From contig NZ_FUEZ01000004.1 in the NCBI RefSeq assembly GCF_900157365.1, positions 372,001-436,000 on the forward strand: a stretch of 64,000 bases of DNA, read 5' to 3'. The notes beneath the pieces are model-generated. The model searched no databases and was not told the origin of the DNA. It saw nothing but the letters and a program-made list of their open reading frames with translations. The stretch's first letter is position 1, and every line of letters begins with the position of its first letter. The stretch comes from Mycobacterium numidiamassiliense. GTDB lineage: Bacteria; Actinomycetota; Actinomycetes; Mycobacteriales; Mycobacteriaceae. The translations under genes and the position numbers were made by a program. This document shows positions 43,365 to 52,298 of the stretch, in pieces.

Positions 43365-43754
43365 GTGACGCAGGACGGAACTCGCAGAACACCCCCGATC
43401 TTGGGGTTGGTCGCGGCCGCCCGCCTCGGCGTGGGAGCCGCGATGTTGCTCGCGCCGGACCGGTTCTTCAAGCCCGAATCGGGAACCGAGACGCTGCTGA
43501 TGCAGACGATCGGGATCCGCGACCTGGTCCTCGGATCCGGCGGGTGCGTCGCCTGGCTGCGGGGCGGCGGCGAATTCCGCCGCTGGGCCGCTTTCGGTTT
43601 GGTCAGCGATAGCGCGGATCTGCTGCTGGGCCTGCGCAGCACCGCCCTCGTGGGCAATAAGAGCGCGCTGATCGCGATCCTGGCTCCGGTGCCGTTCATC
43701 GGCGCGGGACTGCACGGCTTCGCGCGCGGCCTTCGGCGGGAGCGGCAGCCTTAG
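43365..43754 (+). CDS. Small integral membrane protein
   Basis: A 129-residue protein with about three to four hydrophobic stretches: PILGLVAAARLGVGAAMLLA, IGIRDLVLGSGGCVAW and ALIAILAPVPFIGAGLHGFA. It begins at a GTG 9 bp after the SnoaL-like stop and ends overlapping the convergent epimerase gene by 4 bases. The type resembles DUF4267-like small membrane proteins. Function unknown. Confidence 0.65.
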   Translation: MTQDGTRRTPPILGLVAAARLGVGAAMLLAPDRFFKPESGTETLLMQTIGIRDLVLGSGGCVAWLRGGGEFRRWAAFGLVSDSADLLLGLRSTALVGNKSALIAILAPVPFIGAGLHGFARGLRRERQP

Positions 43755-44737
43755 CCGCTGGCGCTGCGCAGGGCGTCGATGGTGTCGGCGATGGTTTCGT
43801 AGGGATCCCGGTAGGTGATGCCGAGTTCGCGTTCGCTGGGCGAATCATCCGACGCGGGTATCTGCGTGTAGTACTGCATGCCTGCCGAGGTGAACGGCGT
43901 CTCGAAGGGAAGGAATCGCCCCGCCGCATCCAGAACTGCCCCCGCGACGCGCAGCGCGGTGTCGGGAATCGGTACGGGAAGCATCGTGGTGTCGGCGGCC
44001 CTGCCGAGCAACGACGCGAGTTCGGTTGGGGGAACCCGGTGTCCGCCGGCGGTGTAGCGGCGGGGGGCACGGCCGGGCTCCAGCAGCGCGGCGTGCAACG
44101 GGGCCAGGTCGCGGACGTCGACAATCAGCCCCCCGCCGCCGCGCCCGGGGATCACGTGCATCTGCAGCGCCGCCTTGACGCCCTCGCCGACCTCGCCGTA
44201 TTGGTTGCCGACGGGCGGACCCAGGACCATGCCGGGATAGGTGATGTTCACCGGCGCACCGGCGTCTTGCAGGCCGCGGGCATAGATGTCCACCTGCGCC
44301 TTGGACGTTCCGTAGCCGTCGGCCCCGCCGACCACCGGCAGGTCGGCCGTCATCGTCTCCAGGTTGGGATGAAACAGCGCGGTGAAGCTCGACACGTGCA
44401 CGATCGGATCCAGGCCGAGTTCGACCGCCTGGCCGAGCACGTTTTGCGCGCCCTGCATGTTGGTGGTCAGCATCTCGTTGGTCTGCCGCGGGTCGGTGGC
44501 CACCAGGGCGGCACTGTGCACGACGGCATCGCAGCCCTGCAACGCCTCGCGCACCGAGACGCGATCGACGATGTCACCCACCGAGAAGTCCGACACGTCG
44601 ACGCCCAGCTGGGCGACCGAAGTCTGCAGCCGATCGGTGTTTCGCACCAGGAATCGAACCGAATGCCCCGCGTCCGCGACGGCCTTGGCCGTCCAGCCGC
44701 CCACAAATCCGGTACCGCCCGTGACCAGAACGCGCAT
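43751..44737 (-). CDS. NAD-dependent epimerase/dehydratase family protein (Rv3725-like)
   Basis: A 328-residue extended SDR. The N-terminus VLVTGGTGFVGGWTAKAV carries the TGxxGxxG motif; the catalytic region is VSSFTAL with YGTSKAQ (Tyr/Lys) and the family's ITYPGMVLGPP follows. By position, next to a cutinase gene and facing the ligC region, it fits the Rv3725 locus of M. tuberculosis. Probably reduces or oxidises a hydroxy/keto metabolite; substrate unknown. It converges with the membrane protein on the plus strand. Confidence 0.87.
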   Translation of the reverse strand: MRVLVTGGTGFVGGWTAKAVADAGHSVRFLVRNTDRLQTSVAQLGVDVSDFSVGDIVDRVSVREALQGCDAVVHSAALVATDPRQTNEMLTTNMQGAQNVLGQAVELGLDPIVHVSSFTALFHPNLETMTADLPVVGGADGYGTSKAQVDIYARGLQDAGAPVNITYPGMVLGPPVGNQYGEVGEGVKAALQMHVIPGRGGGGLIVDVRDLAPLHAALLEPGRAPRRYTAGGHRVPPTELASLLGRAADTTMLPVPIPDTALRVAGAVLDAAGRFLPFETPFTSAGMQYYTQIPASDDSPSERELGITYRDPYETIADTIDALRSASG

Positions 44738-44789
44738 GGTGCGATCCTCTCAGCGCCGCCGTGTCGGGGCGGCAGCGGGGCGAGGGCGG

Positions 44790-45500
44790 CTACAGGTGAC
44801 TGGCGACGAAGTTCGCGGCTTGGTTCGTCATACCGTTCATGCCATAGGAAGCGTGGGCCGCGGGATCGGCGCCGCCGCCGCAGATCGGATCGCCGGGAGC
44901 GCACAGCTGCAGCGTCTTGGACTGATACAGCGGGCCGATGGCGATGTCCGGTGCGCCGTACTTCTCCAGGAACTGATCCGACGGTGTGCCGAACAGAGTG
45001 ACCGCGGCGACGTGGTTGGCGATGTCTGGCGCCATCGGGGCCGGTACCGAGGAGACGGGCACGCCCTTCGGCACGGCCGACGAGGTTACGAAACCGGCCA
45101 CGGCAGCACCTTGCGAGAAACCGCCCAGCACTTCGCGGGTCTTGGGACAACTCGCCGCCATCGACTCGATGTGCGAACTCGCGTCACGAATCCCGTCGAT
45201 GAACGTCGGTACGAAATCGGGACTGCCAAAGTCGCTGCTGGCCTGGTAGTTGACCGGGTACACGGCAAGCGAGCGACCGCCGATCGCACCGCGCAGCGCG
45301 TCGACGAACGACCCGCCAATGCCGCCGACACCCGGGGGCTCACTCGTGCCGCGGGCGAACACCAGATCGACATCGGGGCAGTCCGCGTTGGCCGACGGGG
45401 CCGGCGTGGACAGCCCGAGGCCACCGGCCAGCAGTGCGCCGATACCAACGGCCGTCGCGACTCGGCCCATCCGCTTCATGATCAACTTCACGACGTCCAT
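44790..45500 (-). CDS. Secreted cutinase-family serine esterase
   Basis: A 236-residue exported hydrolase. The signal peptide ends near ANA at about residue 39 (hydrophobic TAVGIGALLAGGLGLSTPA). The mature enzyme begins DCPDVDLVFARGTSEPPGVG, with the oxyanion region, then catalytic Ser in GGFSQGAAVAG. The Asp is in CAPGDPIC and the His in AHASYGMNG. Cysteines flank the core as in fungal cutinases. Mycobacterial Culp enzymes hydrolyse lipid esters outside the membrane. Position matches Rv3724, which in M. tuberculosis is split in two; here it is intact. Confidence 0.93.
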   Translation of the reverse strand: MDVVKLIMKRMGRVATAVGIGALLAGGLGLSTPAPSANADCPDVDLVFARGTSEPPGVGGIGGSFVDALRGAIGGRSLAVYPVNYQASSDFGSPDFVPTFIDGIRDASSHIESMAASCPKTREVLGGFSQGAAVAGFVTSSAVPKGVPVSSVPAPMAPDIANHVAAVTLFGTPSDQFLEKYGAPDIAIGPLYQSKTLQLCAPGDPICGGGADPAAHASYGMNGMTNQAANFVASHL

Positions 45501-45578
45501 CTTTCCGTAGCTGTTACCGGTATTCGATGCTGACGCCGAAAAGGATTGCCCGCACCATCGCTTCTCAATCGCCTGCAG

Positions 45579-45628
45579 AAAAAAAGCGACCAGCAGGTTT
45601 ACCCACGTCTTCAGTAAACCTGCTGGTC
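45579..45628 (-). terminator. Strong intrinsic terminator downstream of csbD
   Basis: Stem of 14 perfectly paired bases (45588-45601 with 45615-45628, 13-base loop), followed on the minus strand by a 7-T run from 45585 down to 45579. It lies 13 bases after the csbD stop. Such textbook intrinsic terminators are uncommon in mycobacteria. Confidence 0.85.
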
Positions 45629-45640
45629 TTAGTCGGGAAG

Positions 45641-45814
45641 TTACTTCTTGAAGACGTCCTTCACCTTCTCGCCGGCATCCTTCAGGCTGGACTTGGCCTG
45701 ATCGCCGCGGCCTTCGTTCTTGGTGTCATTGTCACCGGTCGCCTTGCCGATCGCTTCCTTCGCCTTGCCGCCCAGGTTCTCGATCTTGTTCTTGATCTTG
45801 TCTTCGGTGCTCAT
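45641..45814 (-). CDS. CsbD-like stress-response protein (57 aa)
   Basis: A 57-residue, highly charged, hydrophilic protein: MSTEDKIKNKIENLGGKAKE, then AIGKATGDNDTKNEGRGDQ and a final KSSLKDAGEKVKDVFKK. This is the compact CsbD pattern (KGKxKExxGKxTGD). Family members are induced by general stress and cell-envelope or sigma-factor signals. Strong ribosome site AGGGAGAAG precedes the ATG at 45814. Followed by the intrinsic terminator at 45579-45628, so probably a short single-gene transcript. Confidence 0.9.
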   Translation of the reverse strand: MSTEDKIKNKIENLGGKAKEAIGKATGDNDTKNEGRGDQAKSSLKDAGEKVKDVFKK

Positions 45815-45908
45815 GTCTTCGCTTCTCCCTCGTTCGATTTTCGGTTCCCGTTTCGGCTACCCCGCAGCGCGATCCCGAAACCCGGGCACGATCTGTCACC
45901 ATGGGGTC

Positions 45909-46064
45909 GTGAGCACCGCGGTGGTGGTGGGGATAGTGGCGGTGCTGATGCTTCTGGGCATCGGCATGGTGACCAACCAGCTGCTGCGGCTCAAAAAGTT
46001 CTTGAAACAAGCCCCTCCCGAACCGCCGCCTGGTGGCGACGGCCCTGCGGAACCGGACGGCTAG
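45909..46064 (+). CDS. Small single-pass membrane protein (51 aa)
   Basis: A 51-residue protein from the GTG at 45909. A single helix TAVVVGIVAVLMLLGIGMV is followed by basic RLKKFLK and a Pro/Gly-rich acidic tail (APPEPPPGGDGPAEPDG). An in-frame extension upstream does not look protein-like. Divergent from csbD (about 95 bp). No function is recognised; the layout fits a small envelope or regulatory peptide. Confidence 0.55.
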   Translation: MSTAVVVGIVAVLMLLGIGMVTNQLLRLKKFLKQAPPEPPPGGDGPAEPDG

Positions 46065-46176
46065 AACGGCTGGTGTTGCGGGCGGTTGCCGACTGATAGC
46101 TTCTGGTGATGGCGCCACATCGGGGTGATGCCGCCGCGGTTGCTTCAGCGGCAGGCCCGCGAGGATTCGCGGCACC

Positions 46177-47481
46177 GTGAGACCCGCAACGCTGCTCGCC
46201 ACCGACGACGGCCTGCCCCGCGGTGTTTCGGGGGCCGCCGATCCGCGGTTCGTCAACGTCGTCAAGATCTTTTCGCAGCTGTTCCCGGGTCGCCGGTTCG
46301 GCGGCGGGGCGCTGTGCGTGTACATCGACGGGGCGCCCGTGGTCGACGTCTGGACGGGGTGGTCCGACCGGGCCGGAACGAACCGCTGGACCGCCGACAC
46401 CGGCGCAATGGTCTTCTCGGCGACCAAAGGCGTCGCGTCGACGGTGATCCACCGGCTCGCCGATCGGGGCCTGCTGTCCTACGAGGATCCGGTCGCCGAA
46501 TACTGGCCCGAGTTCGCGGCCAACGGGAAAGCCGACATCACGGTCAGCGACGTGTTGCGGCATCGTGCCGGGCTGTCGCACCTGCGGGGCGTCACCAGGA
46601 CCGAGTTGATGGATCATCTGGCCATGGAGGCGCGGCTGGCCGCGGCGCCCGTCGACCACTTGCGCGGTGTGCAGGCCTATCACGCGCTGACCTACGGATG
46701 GCTGCTGTCCGGCCTGGCCCGCGCAATCACCGGCAAAGGCATGCGCGAGCTGATCCGCCAGGAGGTCGCGCGTCCGCTCAACACCGACGGATTGCATCTC
46801 GGTCGCCCTCCGAAAGGCTCGCCGACCACGCCGGCGCAGATTTTGATGCCGCAGGGCGGGCTGCAGAACCCGCTGTTCAATTTCATCGCCCCACGAGTCG
46901 CCGGCCTGAAATATTCGGGTGCGCTTGGCGCGATGTATTTCCCCGGCATCAAGTCTCTGATGCAGGGCGACACACCGTTCCTGGACGGTGAGGTGCCCGC
47001 GGCCAACGGCGTCGTGACGGGCCGCGGCCTGGCCAAGATGTATGCCGCGCTGGCCAACGACGGCCGCATCGACGGCAAGAAGTACCTGTCCAAGGAGTTG
47101 GCGCGCGAGCTGACGGGGCAAGCAGCACGGGTCAAGTGGCCGGACGCAAACATGGTGGTGCCCATGCCTTTTCATCTGGGTTACCACGAGTCGCCGGTTC
47201 CCGGCCTGCTCAAGGGCTTTGGTCACGTCGGACTGGGCGGAACACTCGGCTGGGCCGATCCCGAATTCGGCAGCTCATTCGGCTTCGTCCACAACCGGCT
47301 GCTGACCCCGATGGTGTTCGATATGGGATCGTTCGCCGGGTTGGCCGGTCCGCTGCGCAATGCCATCGAGGCGGCCCGTCATCAGGGTCCTCTCGAGGTG
47401 CCCAAGCTCGGCGCGGCCTACCCCAAGGCCACCCGACGCCGGGCGAGCGTCCCCGCTACGGCCGCGTCGGGGAGCGCTTAG
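46177..47481 (+). CDS. Serine beta-lactamase-fold esterase/hydrolase (LipE/LipD-like)
   Basis: A 434-residue class C-like hydrolase of the EstB/LipE type. The catalytic SxxK is Ser81-Ala-Thr-Lys84 in MVFSATKGVAST. The YxN equivalent lies around YHALTYGWLLSGL and the third motif at GHVGLGGTLGWAD. No signal peptide is evident; many mycobacterial members are cytoplasmic or surface-linked esterases rather than true beta-lactamases. GTG start at 46177. Likely hydrolyses short or medium acyl esters. Confidence 0.88.
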   Translation: MRPATLLATDDGLPRGVSGAADPRFVNVVKIFSQLFPGRRFGGGALCVYIDGAPVVDVWTGWSDRAGTNRWTADTGAMVFSATKGVASTVIHRLADRGLLSYEDPVAEYWPEFAANGKADITVSDVLRHRAGLSHLRGVTRTELMDHLAMEARLAAAPVDHLRGVQAYHALTYGWLLSGLARAITGKGMRELIRQEVARPLNTDGLHLGRPPKGSPTTPAQILMPQGGLQNPLFNFIAPRVAGLKYSGALGAMYFPGIKSLMQGDTPFLDGEVPAANGVVTGRGLAKMYAALANDGRIDGKKYLSKELARELTGQAARVKWPDANMVVPMPFHLGYHESPVPGLLKGFGHVGLGGTLGWADPEFGSSFGFVHNRLLTPMVFDMGSFAGLAGPLRNAIEAARHQGPLEVPKLGAAYPKATRRRASVPATAASGSA

Positions 47482-47573
47482 CCCATCGGTGAGTCGCCGG
47501 CGACACGCCCTTATCGAATATCGTCTGCAGGCATGATCGCCGCCGGGCTAGCGCTGTAGGCCGGTATCAGCCT

Positions 47574-48257
47574 GTGGCAGCTCTGGTGCTTGCACTTGTC
47601 GGCTTGGCGCTGCTGGACTCGCTGAATGTCCTGAACGCGGGCGTTGTCTCGGCGGTGATCTTCACCAGCCGGCTCGATCGCCGGTCCCCGATTCCGGGAG
47701 CCCTGAGCTTCATCGGTGGGGTGTTCGTGGTGACCACCACCTTCGGCGTGTGCACAGTGCTCGGCCTGAGCTTTTTGACCAGCCTTCTCGACTTCCACGT
47801 GACACCGGCGATCAGGTTCCGGGGAGAGCTGATCCTCGGGGTCCTGCTGGTCGGCCTGGCGTTTTTCCCCCTGACGGCGCAGTCGTCGGCGCCCGGTTGG
47901 GCGATGGCCGCCATGCGGGACCGTCCGTGGCTGCTCGGCCTGCTCGGGCTGGCGGTGGGGACCGGGCAGGCGCCCACCGACGTGCCGTACCTGACGGCCT
48001 TGGCAATGCTGGCCTCGCTGCACCCGCGACCGGCGATCTGGCCGGCGATCATCGTCTGCTACTGGGGCATCGCCCTGTCGCCCTCCCTGCTGATCCTTGG
48101 CCTGTCGATGCGGCGAACGGTACGAGCCGCGCGCATCCAGCGCGCCCTGGTCCGCGCGCTGACCCGCTACGGCCCGCTTTCGGTCCGGCTGCTGTTCCTG
48201 GTGTTCGGTGTGGGGCTGGTGGCCGATGCGCTCGTCAACCACAGCGCGCTGTGGTGA
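47574..48257 (+). CDS. Sap/GAP-like integral membrane protein
   Basis: A 227-residue protein with six membrane helices (for example ALVLALVGLALLDSLN, FVVTTTFGVCTVLGLSFL, LILGVLLVGLAFFPLT, LLFLVFGVGLVADALV). The GLALLDSLNVLNAG start and the LLDFH region are typical of Sap (sulfolipid-1 addressing protein) or GAP-like proteins that help move glycolipids across the membrane. Whether it serves a particular lipid locus here is unknown. GTG start at 47574, no obvious operon partner. Confidence 0.75.
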   Translation: MAALVLALVGLALLDSLNVLNAGVVSAVIFTSRLDRRSPIPGALSFIGGVFVVTTTFGVCTVLGLSFLTSLLDFHVTPAIRFRGELILGVLLVGLAFFPLTAQSSAPGWAMAAMRDRPWLLGLLGLAVGTGQAPTDVPYLTALAMLASLHPRPAIWPAIIVCYWGIALSPSLLILGLSMRRTVRAARIQRALVRALTRYGPLSVRLLFLVFGVGLVADALVNHSALW

Positions 48258-48305
48258 TAAGCCAGAGTTCACCGATCGTTCAGGCCCGCCCGCGACAGGA
48301 CGGGT

Positions 48306-48653
48306 ATGGCTCCTACTATGAGCCGCTTCAAAGCAGTACTGATGTCAGTGGTGGCGTTGTCCCTGTGCGCCGCTCCGGCGGTCGCCAGCGCCGACCCGGA
48401 CGCCACGTCGAAGTACCTGGCCACCCTTGAGCAGCACAGCATCTCCTACAAGGACCCGGTGCAGATGGTCCAGATCGGGACCACGCTCTGCCACGATCTG
48501 CGCCATGCCGACGGTCCGCCGCAGGCAGCCGTGAGCAAGATTCAAAGCTCCGGCTTCACGGACAAACAGGCGAATGTGATCGCGGCCAGCGCGGTGTTGG
48601 CGTTCTGCCCGGACATGGACCTTGACGCGCCCAAGAAGCCTTCCAGCTCCTGA
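48306..48653 (+). CDS. Secreted DUF732 protein
   Basis: A 115-residue exported protein. The signal peptide ends after VASA near residue 29 (VLMSVVALSLCAAPAVASA). The mature part has the DUF732 pattern: YLATLEQHSISYKDPVQMVQ, GTTLCHDLRHADG and AVLAFCPDMD, with two cysteines likely in a disulfide. A second ATG at residue 5 is an alternative start. Function is unknown, but the family is common in the mycobacterial exported proteome. Confidence 0.85.
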   Translation: MAPTMSRFKAVLMSVVALSLCAAPAVASADPDATSKYLATLEQHSISYKDPVQMVQIGTTLCHDLRHADGPPQAAVSKIQSSGFTDKQANVIAASAVLAFCPDMDLDAPKKPSSS

Positions 48654-48656
48654 CGG

Positions 48657-49715
48657 TCAGACCGTCGGCACGTTGCCGCGGGGCAGCGTCAGCGGGAGGT
48701 CGGCGTAGGTGGCGATGCCCGGCGCCGCGGCGACGACCGCGGGGATGGCGTTGATGGCCGGCATAGCCGTCATGATGTGACCGAGGTCCATGAACTCCTC
48801 GAGCGTCGTGGCCTCGAAGTAGGGCGGCGGCAGGAAGCCGACCTTGGTCGTCACCGTCGGCTGTCCGTCGATCTGGATGACCCACCCGTCCTGTTCGATC
48901 TGCCAGTCGGGCTCCAGCGTCTGGCCCTTTTTCCACCGCACATTCAGATCGATCACGGTGTTGCCACCGACGATGCCCTGCCAGCTGATGTAGACACCCG
49001 CGACGCATCCCGCCGGGATGGTCCAGGACGCCATCTCCAAATCGGCCGTGGTCTGGGCGAATTCGGCGACACACTTCACCTCGTCGAGTTCGACACCGAG
49101 CGCGTCGCCCACCAGGCGGACCGCCTCGCCGAAGATAGCCGTCCCCTTGGCGGCCATCGCCTGCAGCTCGGGGTGGTCGATGGGCTGGCCGAAGCCGACC
49201 GGCTTCTCGGTCTCGGGGGAGTCGTAGAAGGTGGTGTCGGCGGCCTCGTTGACGGTGACCTTGTCGATGCGGTTGCACACCATCGCCGAGACGATGGCCA
49301 ACAACTCGGCGAAGCCCGGGCTGACGCCGGACCCGAAAATGGTGGAGCCGCCTTTTTCGCAGGCTTCCAGGAGCCGGTCGCGGCCGGCGCCGAGGTTGTG
49401 TCCGGTGATGAACGACGCCGTCGTCACCACGTTGACGCCCGCGGACAGGATGCGGACCAGCTCGTCGACGTCGATCCACATCGGGTTGTAGACCACGCAG
49501 TCGGGTTTCAGCGCGAGCAGCGCATCGACGTCGTTGGTGGCCGCTATACCCACCGGTGCGATCCCGACGAGGTCGCCGGCGTCGCGGCCCGCCTTCTCGG
49601 GTGACCAGGCGTAGAGCCCAACCAATTCCAGCGTGGGGTTGGTGACGATGGATTTCAGTGAACTTTTGCCGACGTTTCCGGTGTTCCACTGAACCACTCG
49701 ATAGTTGTTTGGCAC
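48657..49715 (-). CDS. DapB-like / diaminopentanoate-dehydrogenase-type oxidoreductase (paralogue)
   Basis: A 352-residue protein with the Rossmann start YRVVQWNTGNVGKSSLKSIV (residues 5-24), then KPDCVVYNPMWIDVDELVRI and GVNVVTTASFITGH. It belongs to the same amine-dehydrogenase-like group as the gene at 10435-11520, but carries a different C-terminal domain and no pathway operon. The GTG start (49715) is used because the reading frame upstream is not protein-like. It converges with the DUF732 gene (3 bp between stops). Substrate unknown. Confidence 0.8.
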   Translation of the reverse strand: MPNNYRVVQWNTGNVGKSSLKSIVTNPTLELVGLYAWSPEKAGRDAGDLVGIAPVGIAATNDVDALLALKPDCVVYNPMWIDVDELVRILSAGVNVVTTASFITGHNLGAGRDRLLEACEKGGSTIFGSGVSPGFAELLAIVSAMVCNRIDKVTVNEAADTTFYDSPETEKPVGFGQPIDHPELQAMAAKGTAIFGEAVRLVGDALGVELDEVKCVAEFAQTTADLEMASWTIPAGCVAGVYISWQGIVGGNTVIDLNVRWKKGQTLEPDWQIEQDGWVIQIDGQPTVTTKVGFLPPPYFEATTLEEFMDLGHIMTAMPAINAIPAVVAAAPGIATYADLPLTLPRGNVPTV

Positions 49716-49744
49716 TCGCTCAGCATAGGGAATCTTAGGCTGCC

Positions 49745-50893
49745 TTAGTAGGCGGATTCGGCGGCCAATATTTCGGCCAGAAAGGCGTCCGGCGGCGGAG
49801 CGTCCAACCGGGCCCGCGCCCAACGGCGGACCCGCTCCCGCGTCTCGCGGGTCTCCGCGGTGTCCGAGAGCCGGGCGCCGACGATCACCACCGTCGCCGG
49901 CCAATCGTGGTCCCAGGCCACCGCCTCGGTGAGCGGTCGCTGCTGGGCGTCGAGCAGCGGCAGGGTGGCGCGGCCGTCGCCGTCCAGGACGCCGGTGCCG
50001 GTGACGGCACCGGACTGCAGTTGTACCGCGATGCCCGTGCCAGGGTCGGGCCCGATGATGGCCGCCCGGACGGCGGCGACGGGCGTCGCACCGGTGGCCT
50101 GCACGCTCCACTGAACGGTGTCTTCGGCCGCATCGAAGATCGCCGGCGGAACCCCGGTCCATCGGATCGAGGCGACGCCGTGGGCGATGGCGGCCCCGCC
50201 CCGCGAGTCGGCGTCCGAACCCGCGGCCAGCGCGTAGTCGCCGCGGCGATCGCTGGGCAGCGTCAAAATCATGCTCGAATCATCAAGTGCCGCAAACAGT
50301 TCAGGCCACTGCGCGTCGTCGACGCCGATGTCGTCGGCAAGTCCCGCGCCCGCGCGCACCAGATCCACGACCCGCGGATCGTTGTCGGCGACATGGCCGA
50401 TCAACGCAGTGGCATGCGGAGCCAGCAGCTGGGCGACGTCCGAATCCAGTGTGTCATCGGTGAAGAAGCCCTGCGCACCGACGGTCAGCAGCGCCACCTC
50501 GACGTCGAGCAGGGCCCGGTCCAGGCCGGCGATGCCGTCCAGTCTGCTGGCGGGCCACCATCTGCGCAGCCAATGGCCGATGGCCAGCCTGCGCAGTGGG
50601 TCGACCGATCCCGGGACGATGTCGACGCCGGCGAGCTCGATGCCCTGCGTTGCCGCGCCTTCGACTGCATCGAATGCGGATGCCAGTGCGACGTGGCCGG
50701 ATTCACCGAGAACACGCCAAAGCCAGTCGGCGCGGGCCACATCGGTGAAGGTGATCTCGACTCCGGTGTCGTCGGGCGGATCGTCGACCGTCCACGACAG
50801 CACCGCGCCACTGACCTCCAGAACCGCGGCCAGGGGCGTGTCGGGGGTGATGGGTCCGGTCCGCCAAAGACCGGAATCGGCAACCAATCTCAT
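49745..50893 (-). CDS. Unknown protein coupled to a second unknown in the CHAT locus (382 aa)
   Basis: A 382-residue protein I do not recognise. It is soluble and rather acidic, with mixed alpha/beta segments: LAAVLEVSGAVLSWTVDD, DPLRRLAIGHWLRRWWPA, LLDVEVALLTVGAQGFFTDD. A C-terminal half has an Ig-like beta pattern (DTVQWSVQATGATPVAAVRA, then ALLDAQQ-type linker and TVVIVGARL). No catalytic motif is evident. ATG at 50893 overlaps the upstream gene stop as ATGA, so the two are translated together. Lies near the CHAT-TPR pair on the same strand; it could be a substrate, effector or partner. Confidence 0.6.
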   Translation of the reverse strand: MRLVADSGLWRTGPITPDTPLAAVLEVSGAVLSWTVDDPPDDTGVEITFTDVARADWLWRVLGESGHVALASAFDAVEGAATQGIELAGVDIVPGSVDPLRRLAIGHWLRRWWPASRLDGIAGLDRALLDVEVALLTVGAQGFFTDDTLDSDVAQLLAPHATALIGHVADNDPRVVDLVRAGAGLADDIGVDDAQWPELFAALDDSSMILTLPSDRRGDYALAAGSDADSRGGAAIAHGVASIRWTGVPPAIFDAAEDTVQWSVQATGATPVAAVRAAIIGPDPGTGIAVQLQSGAVTGTGVLDGDGRATLPLLDAQQRPLTEAVAWDHDWPATVVIVGARLSDTAETRETRERVRRWARARLDAPPPDAFLAEILAAESAY

Positions 50894-52215
50894 CCGGCCA
50901 CCTGCAATTCCAGCATCGCCTTGATCCGCTGGCGGTGATCGAGGCTGACCGAGCGTGCGACTCCTTCGAGCAGGGAGCGGACGTCGTCGACGTCGTCGCA
51001 GGGCTCCTGCCATACGTCGCGGCCGTGCAGTCGCGCCCACAGCCGGCTCAGGTACGGCTGTGCGTAGGCCGCCAGGTCTTCGACCACTTGCTGCTGGCGG
51101 GGATGGATCGGTCCGCCCTCGGCGAGATAGCGCCGCGCGTGTAAGACGTACGCCTCCTTGCGCAACCGAGCCTGGATCTGCGCGGCCAGCGCGTATCGAC
51201 TGGCGAGCGATCGATCCAGTGGAGCCAGCTCCACCGACACCTCGATGCCGGCGACGAGTGTGGCCTGTTTGTCCTCCGACAGCAGCCCCCACGGCGCGCA
51301 GGCCCGGTCGACTTCCTCCTCGCACAGCAACGGAATGTCGGGTAATGCGTCGCGGTCCAGCGCGCGCCGCAAAGTCGCCCGCACCCGGTTCACCACACTG
51401 CGATCCAGTGGGCGATCACCGTCCGCACCGCCGGATACCGCCGGTGGTTGTTGTGGCACAGCCGAACTCAAGCCGAGTTCGACGATCGACCACGGCAGCC
51501 GGGCAGATTCGAGATGGGCCGCGGCGCCCAGGTTGTATGGTGTGGCATCGGCAATGATCGCCGACCAGACCCGCTGGCGAGCGATTGCGGCGCGATGGCC
51601 GGTGGCGGCGCCGAGCACCGTGGCGAGCTCGGCCATGAAACCGGCGGTGACGATGTCCTGACCCGATTCCGAGGCCCGCACGTCGCGCCAACTGCGGTCG
51701 AGTTGAGCCGCCAACGCGGGTACGACATCGGGACTTGCCACGTATTGGTGCAGCAGTTCCATCGCGGTGCGATCCCGGCTGTGGTGAACCTCGCGCAGCG
51801 CCGTCGCCGCCGTCTCGTGATCATGTTGCGCCGGTGGACCTTTCGTCACCGCAAGCTCGAAGCACACCGGGAAGTACAGTTCCTGGGCATTGCCGGAGCG
51901 AATCCGCTGCCTGCGCCGCTCGAGCTTCAGCGCCTCGAACCATGCTGCGGCGGAACGTAATTCGGCAGCGTTGCCGACGATCAAGTCGCGCATCGCCGCG
52001 GCCGTGGCGGCGTCGACCACCGGGGCCGAATACTGCGGGTTGGAGCGCAACCGCAGCACCAGCGGGTCGAGAATGCGTTTGACCGTTCGGGTCAACGGGC
52101 CGCCGTCACCGCTGCTGAGCACCTCGACGCCGGGACCGATCGCGCGCCATGCCGCGTCGATCACCGACCGGCGTGGATGGCCGACGGCGACAGCCAGCTG
52201 CGACTCCGCACTCAT
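50890..52215 (-). CDS. Unknown helical protein in the CHAT locus (441 aa)
   Basis: A 441-residue, largely helical protein without signal peptide or membrane segment. Long amphipathic stretches: RDLIVGNAAELRSAAAWFEA, DRSVVNRVRATLRRALDRD and QIQARLRKEAYVLHARRYL. No known enzyme motif. It starts at the ATG at 52215 (a GTG two codons upstream is possible) and is coupled to the 382-residue protein. It is divergent from the two-helix membrane protein (about 80 bp), suggesting a shared promoter region. Function unknown; the neighbourhood suggests a regulatory or conflict system. Confidence 0.6.
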   Translation of the reverse strand: MSAESQLAVAVGHPRRSVIDAAWRAIGPGVEVLSSGDGGPLTRTVKRILDPLVLRLRSNPQYSAPVVDAATAAAMRDLIVGNAAELRSAAAWFEALKLERRRQRIRSGNAQELYFPVCFELAVTKGPPAQHDHETAATALREVHHSRDRTAMELLHQYVASPDVVPALAAQLDRSWRDVRASESGQDIVTAGFMAELATVLGAATGHRAAIARQRVWSAIIADATPYNLGAAAHLESARLPWSIVELGLSSAVPQQPPAVSGGADGDRPLDRSVVNRVRATLRRALDRDALPDIPLLCEEEVDRACAPWGLLSEDKQATLVAGIEVSVELAPLDRSLASRYALAAQIQARLRKEAYVLHARRYLAEGGPIHPRQQQVVEDLAAYAQPYLSRLWARLHGRDVWQEPCDDVDDVRSLLEGVARSVSLDHRQRIKAMLELQVAG

Positions 52216-52298
52216 CTGCACAGGATAGGGGCATTCCGAAAAGAGCGGCAGCGAAAAAGTTGGGTTCGGTAGCCGGTGGCGACCTAGAGCCTTATCGC

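Noticed and set aside
49745..51325. Extended N-terminus of the 382-residue protein
   Set aside because: Upstream residues are Arg/Gly/Pro-rich shadow of the coupled 441-residue gene. ATGA overlap supports the start at 50893.
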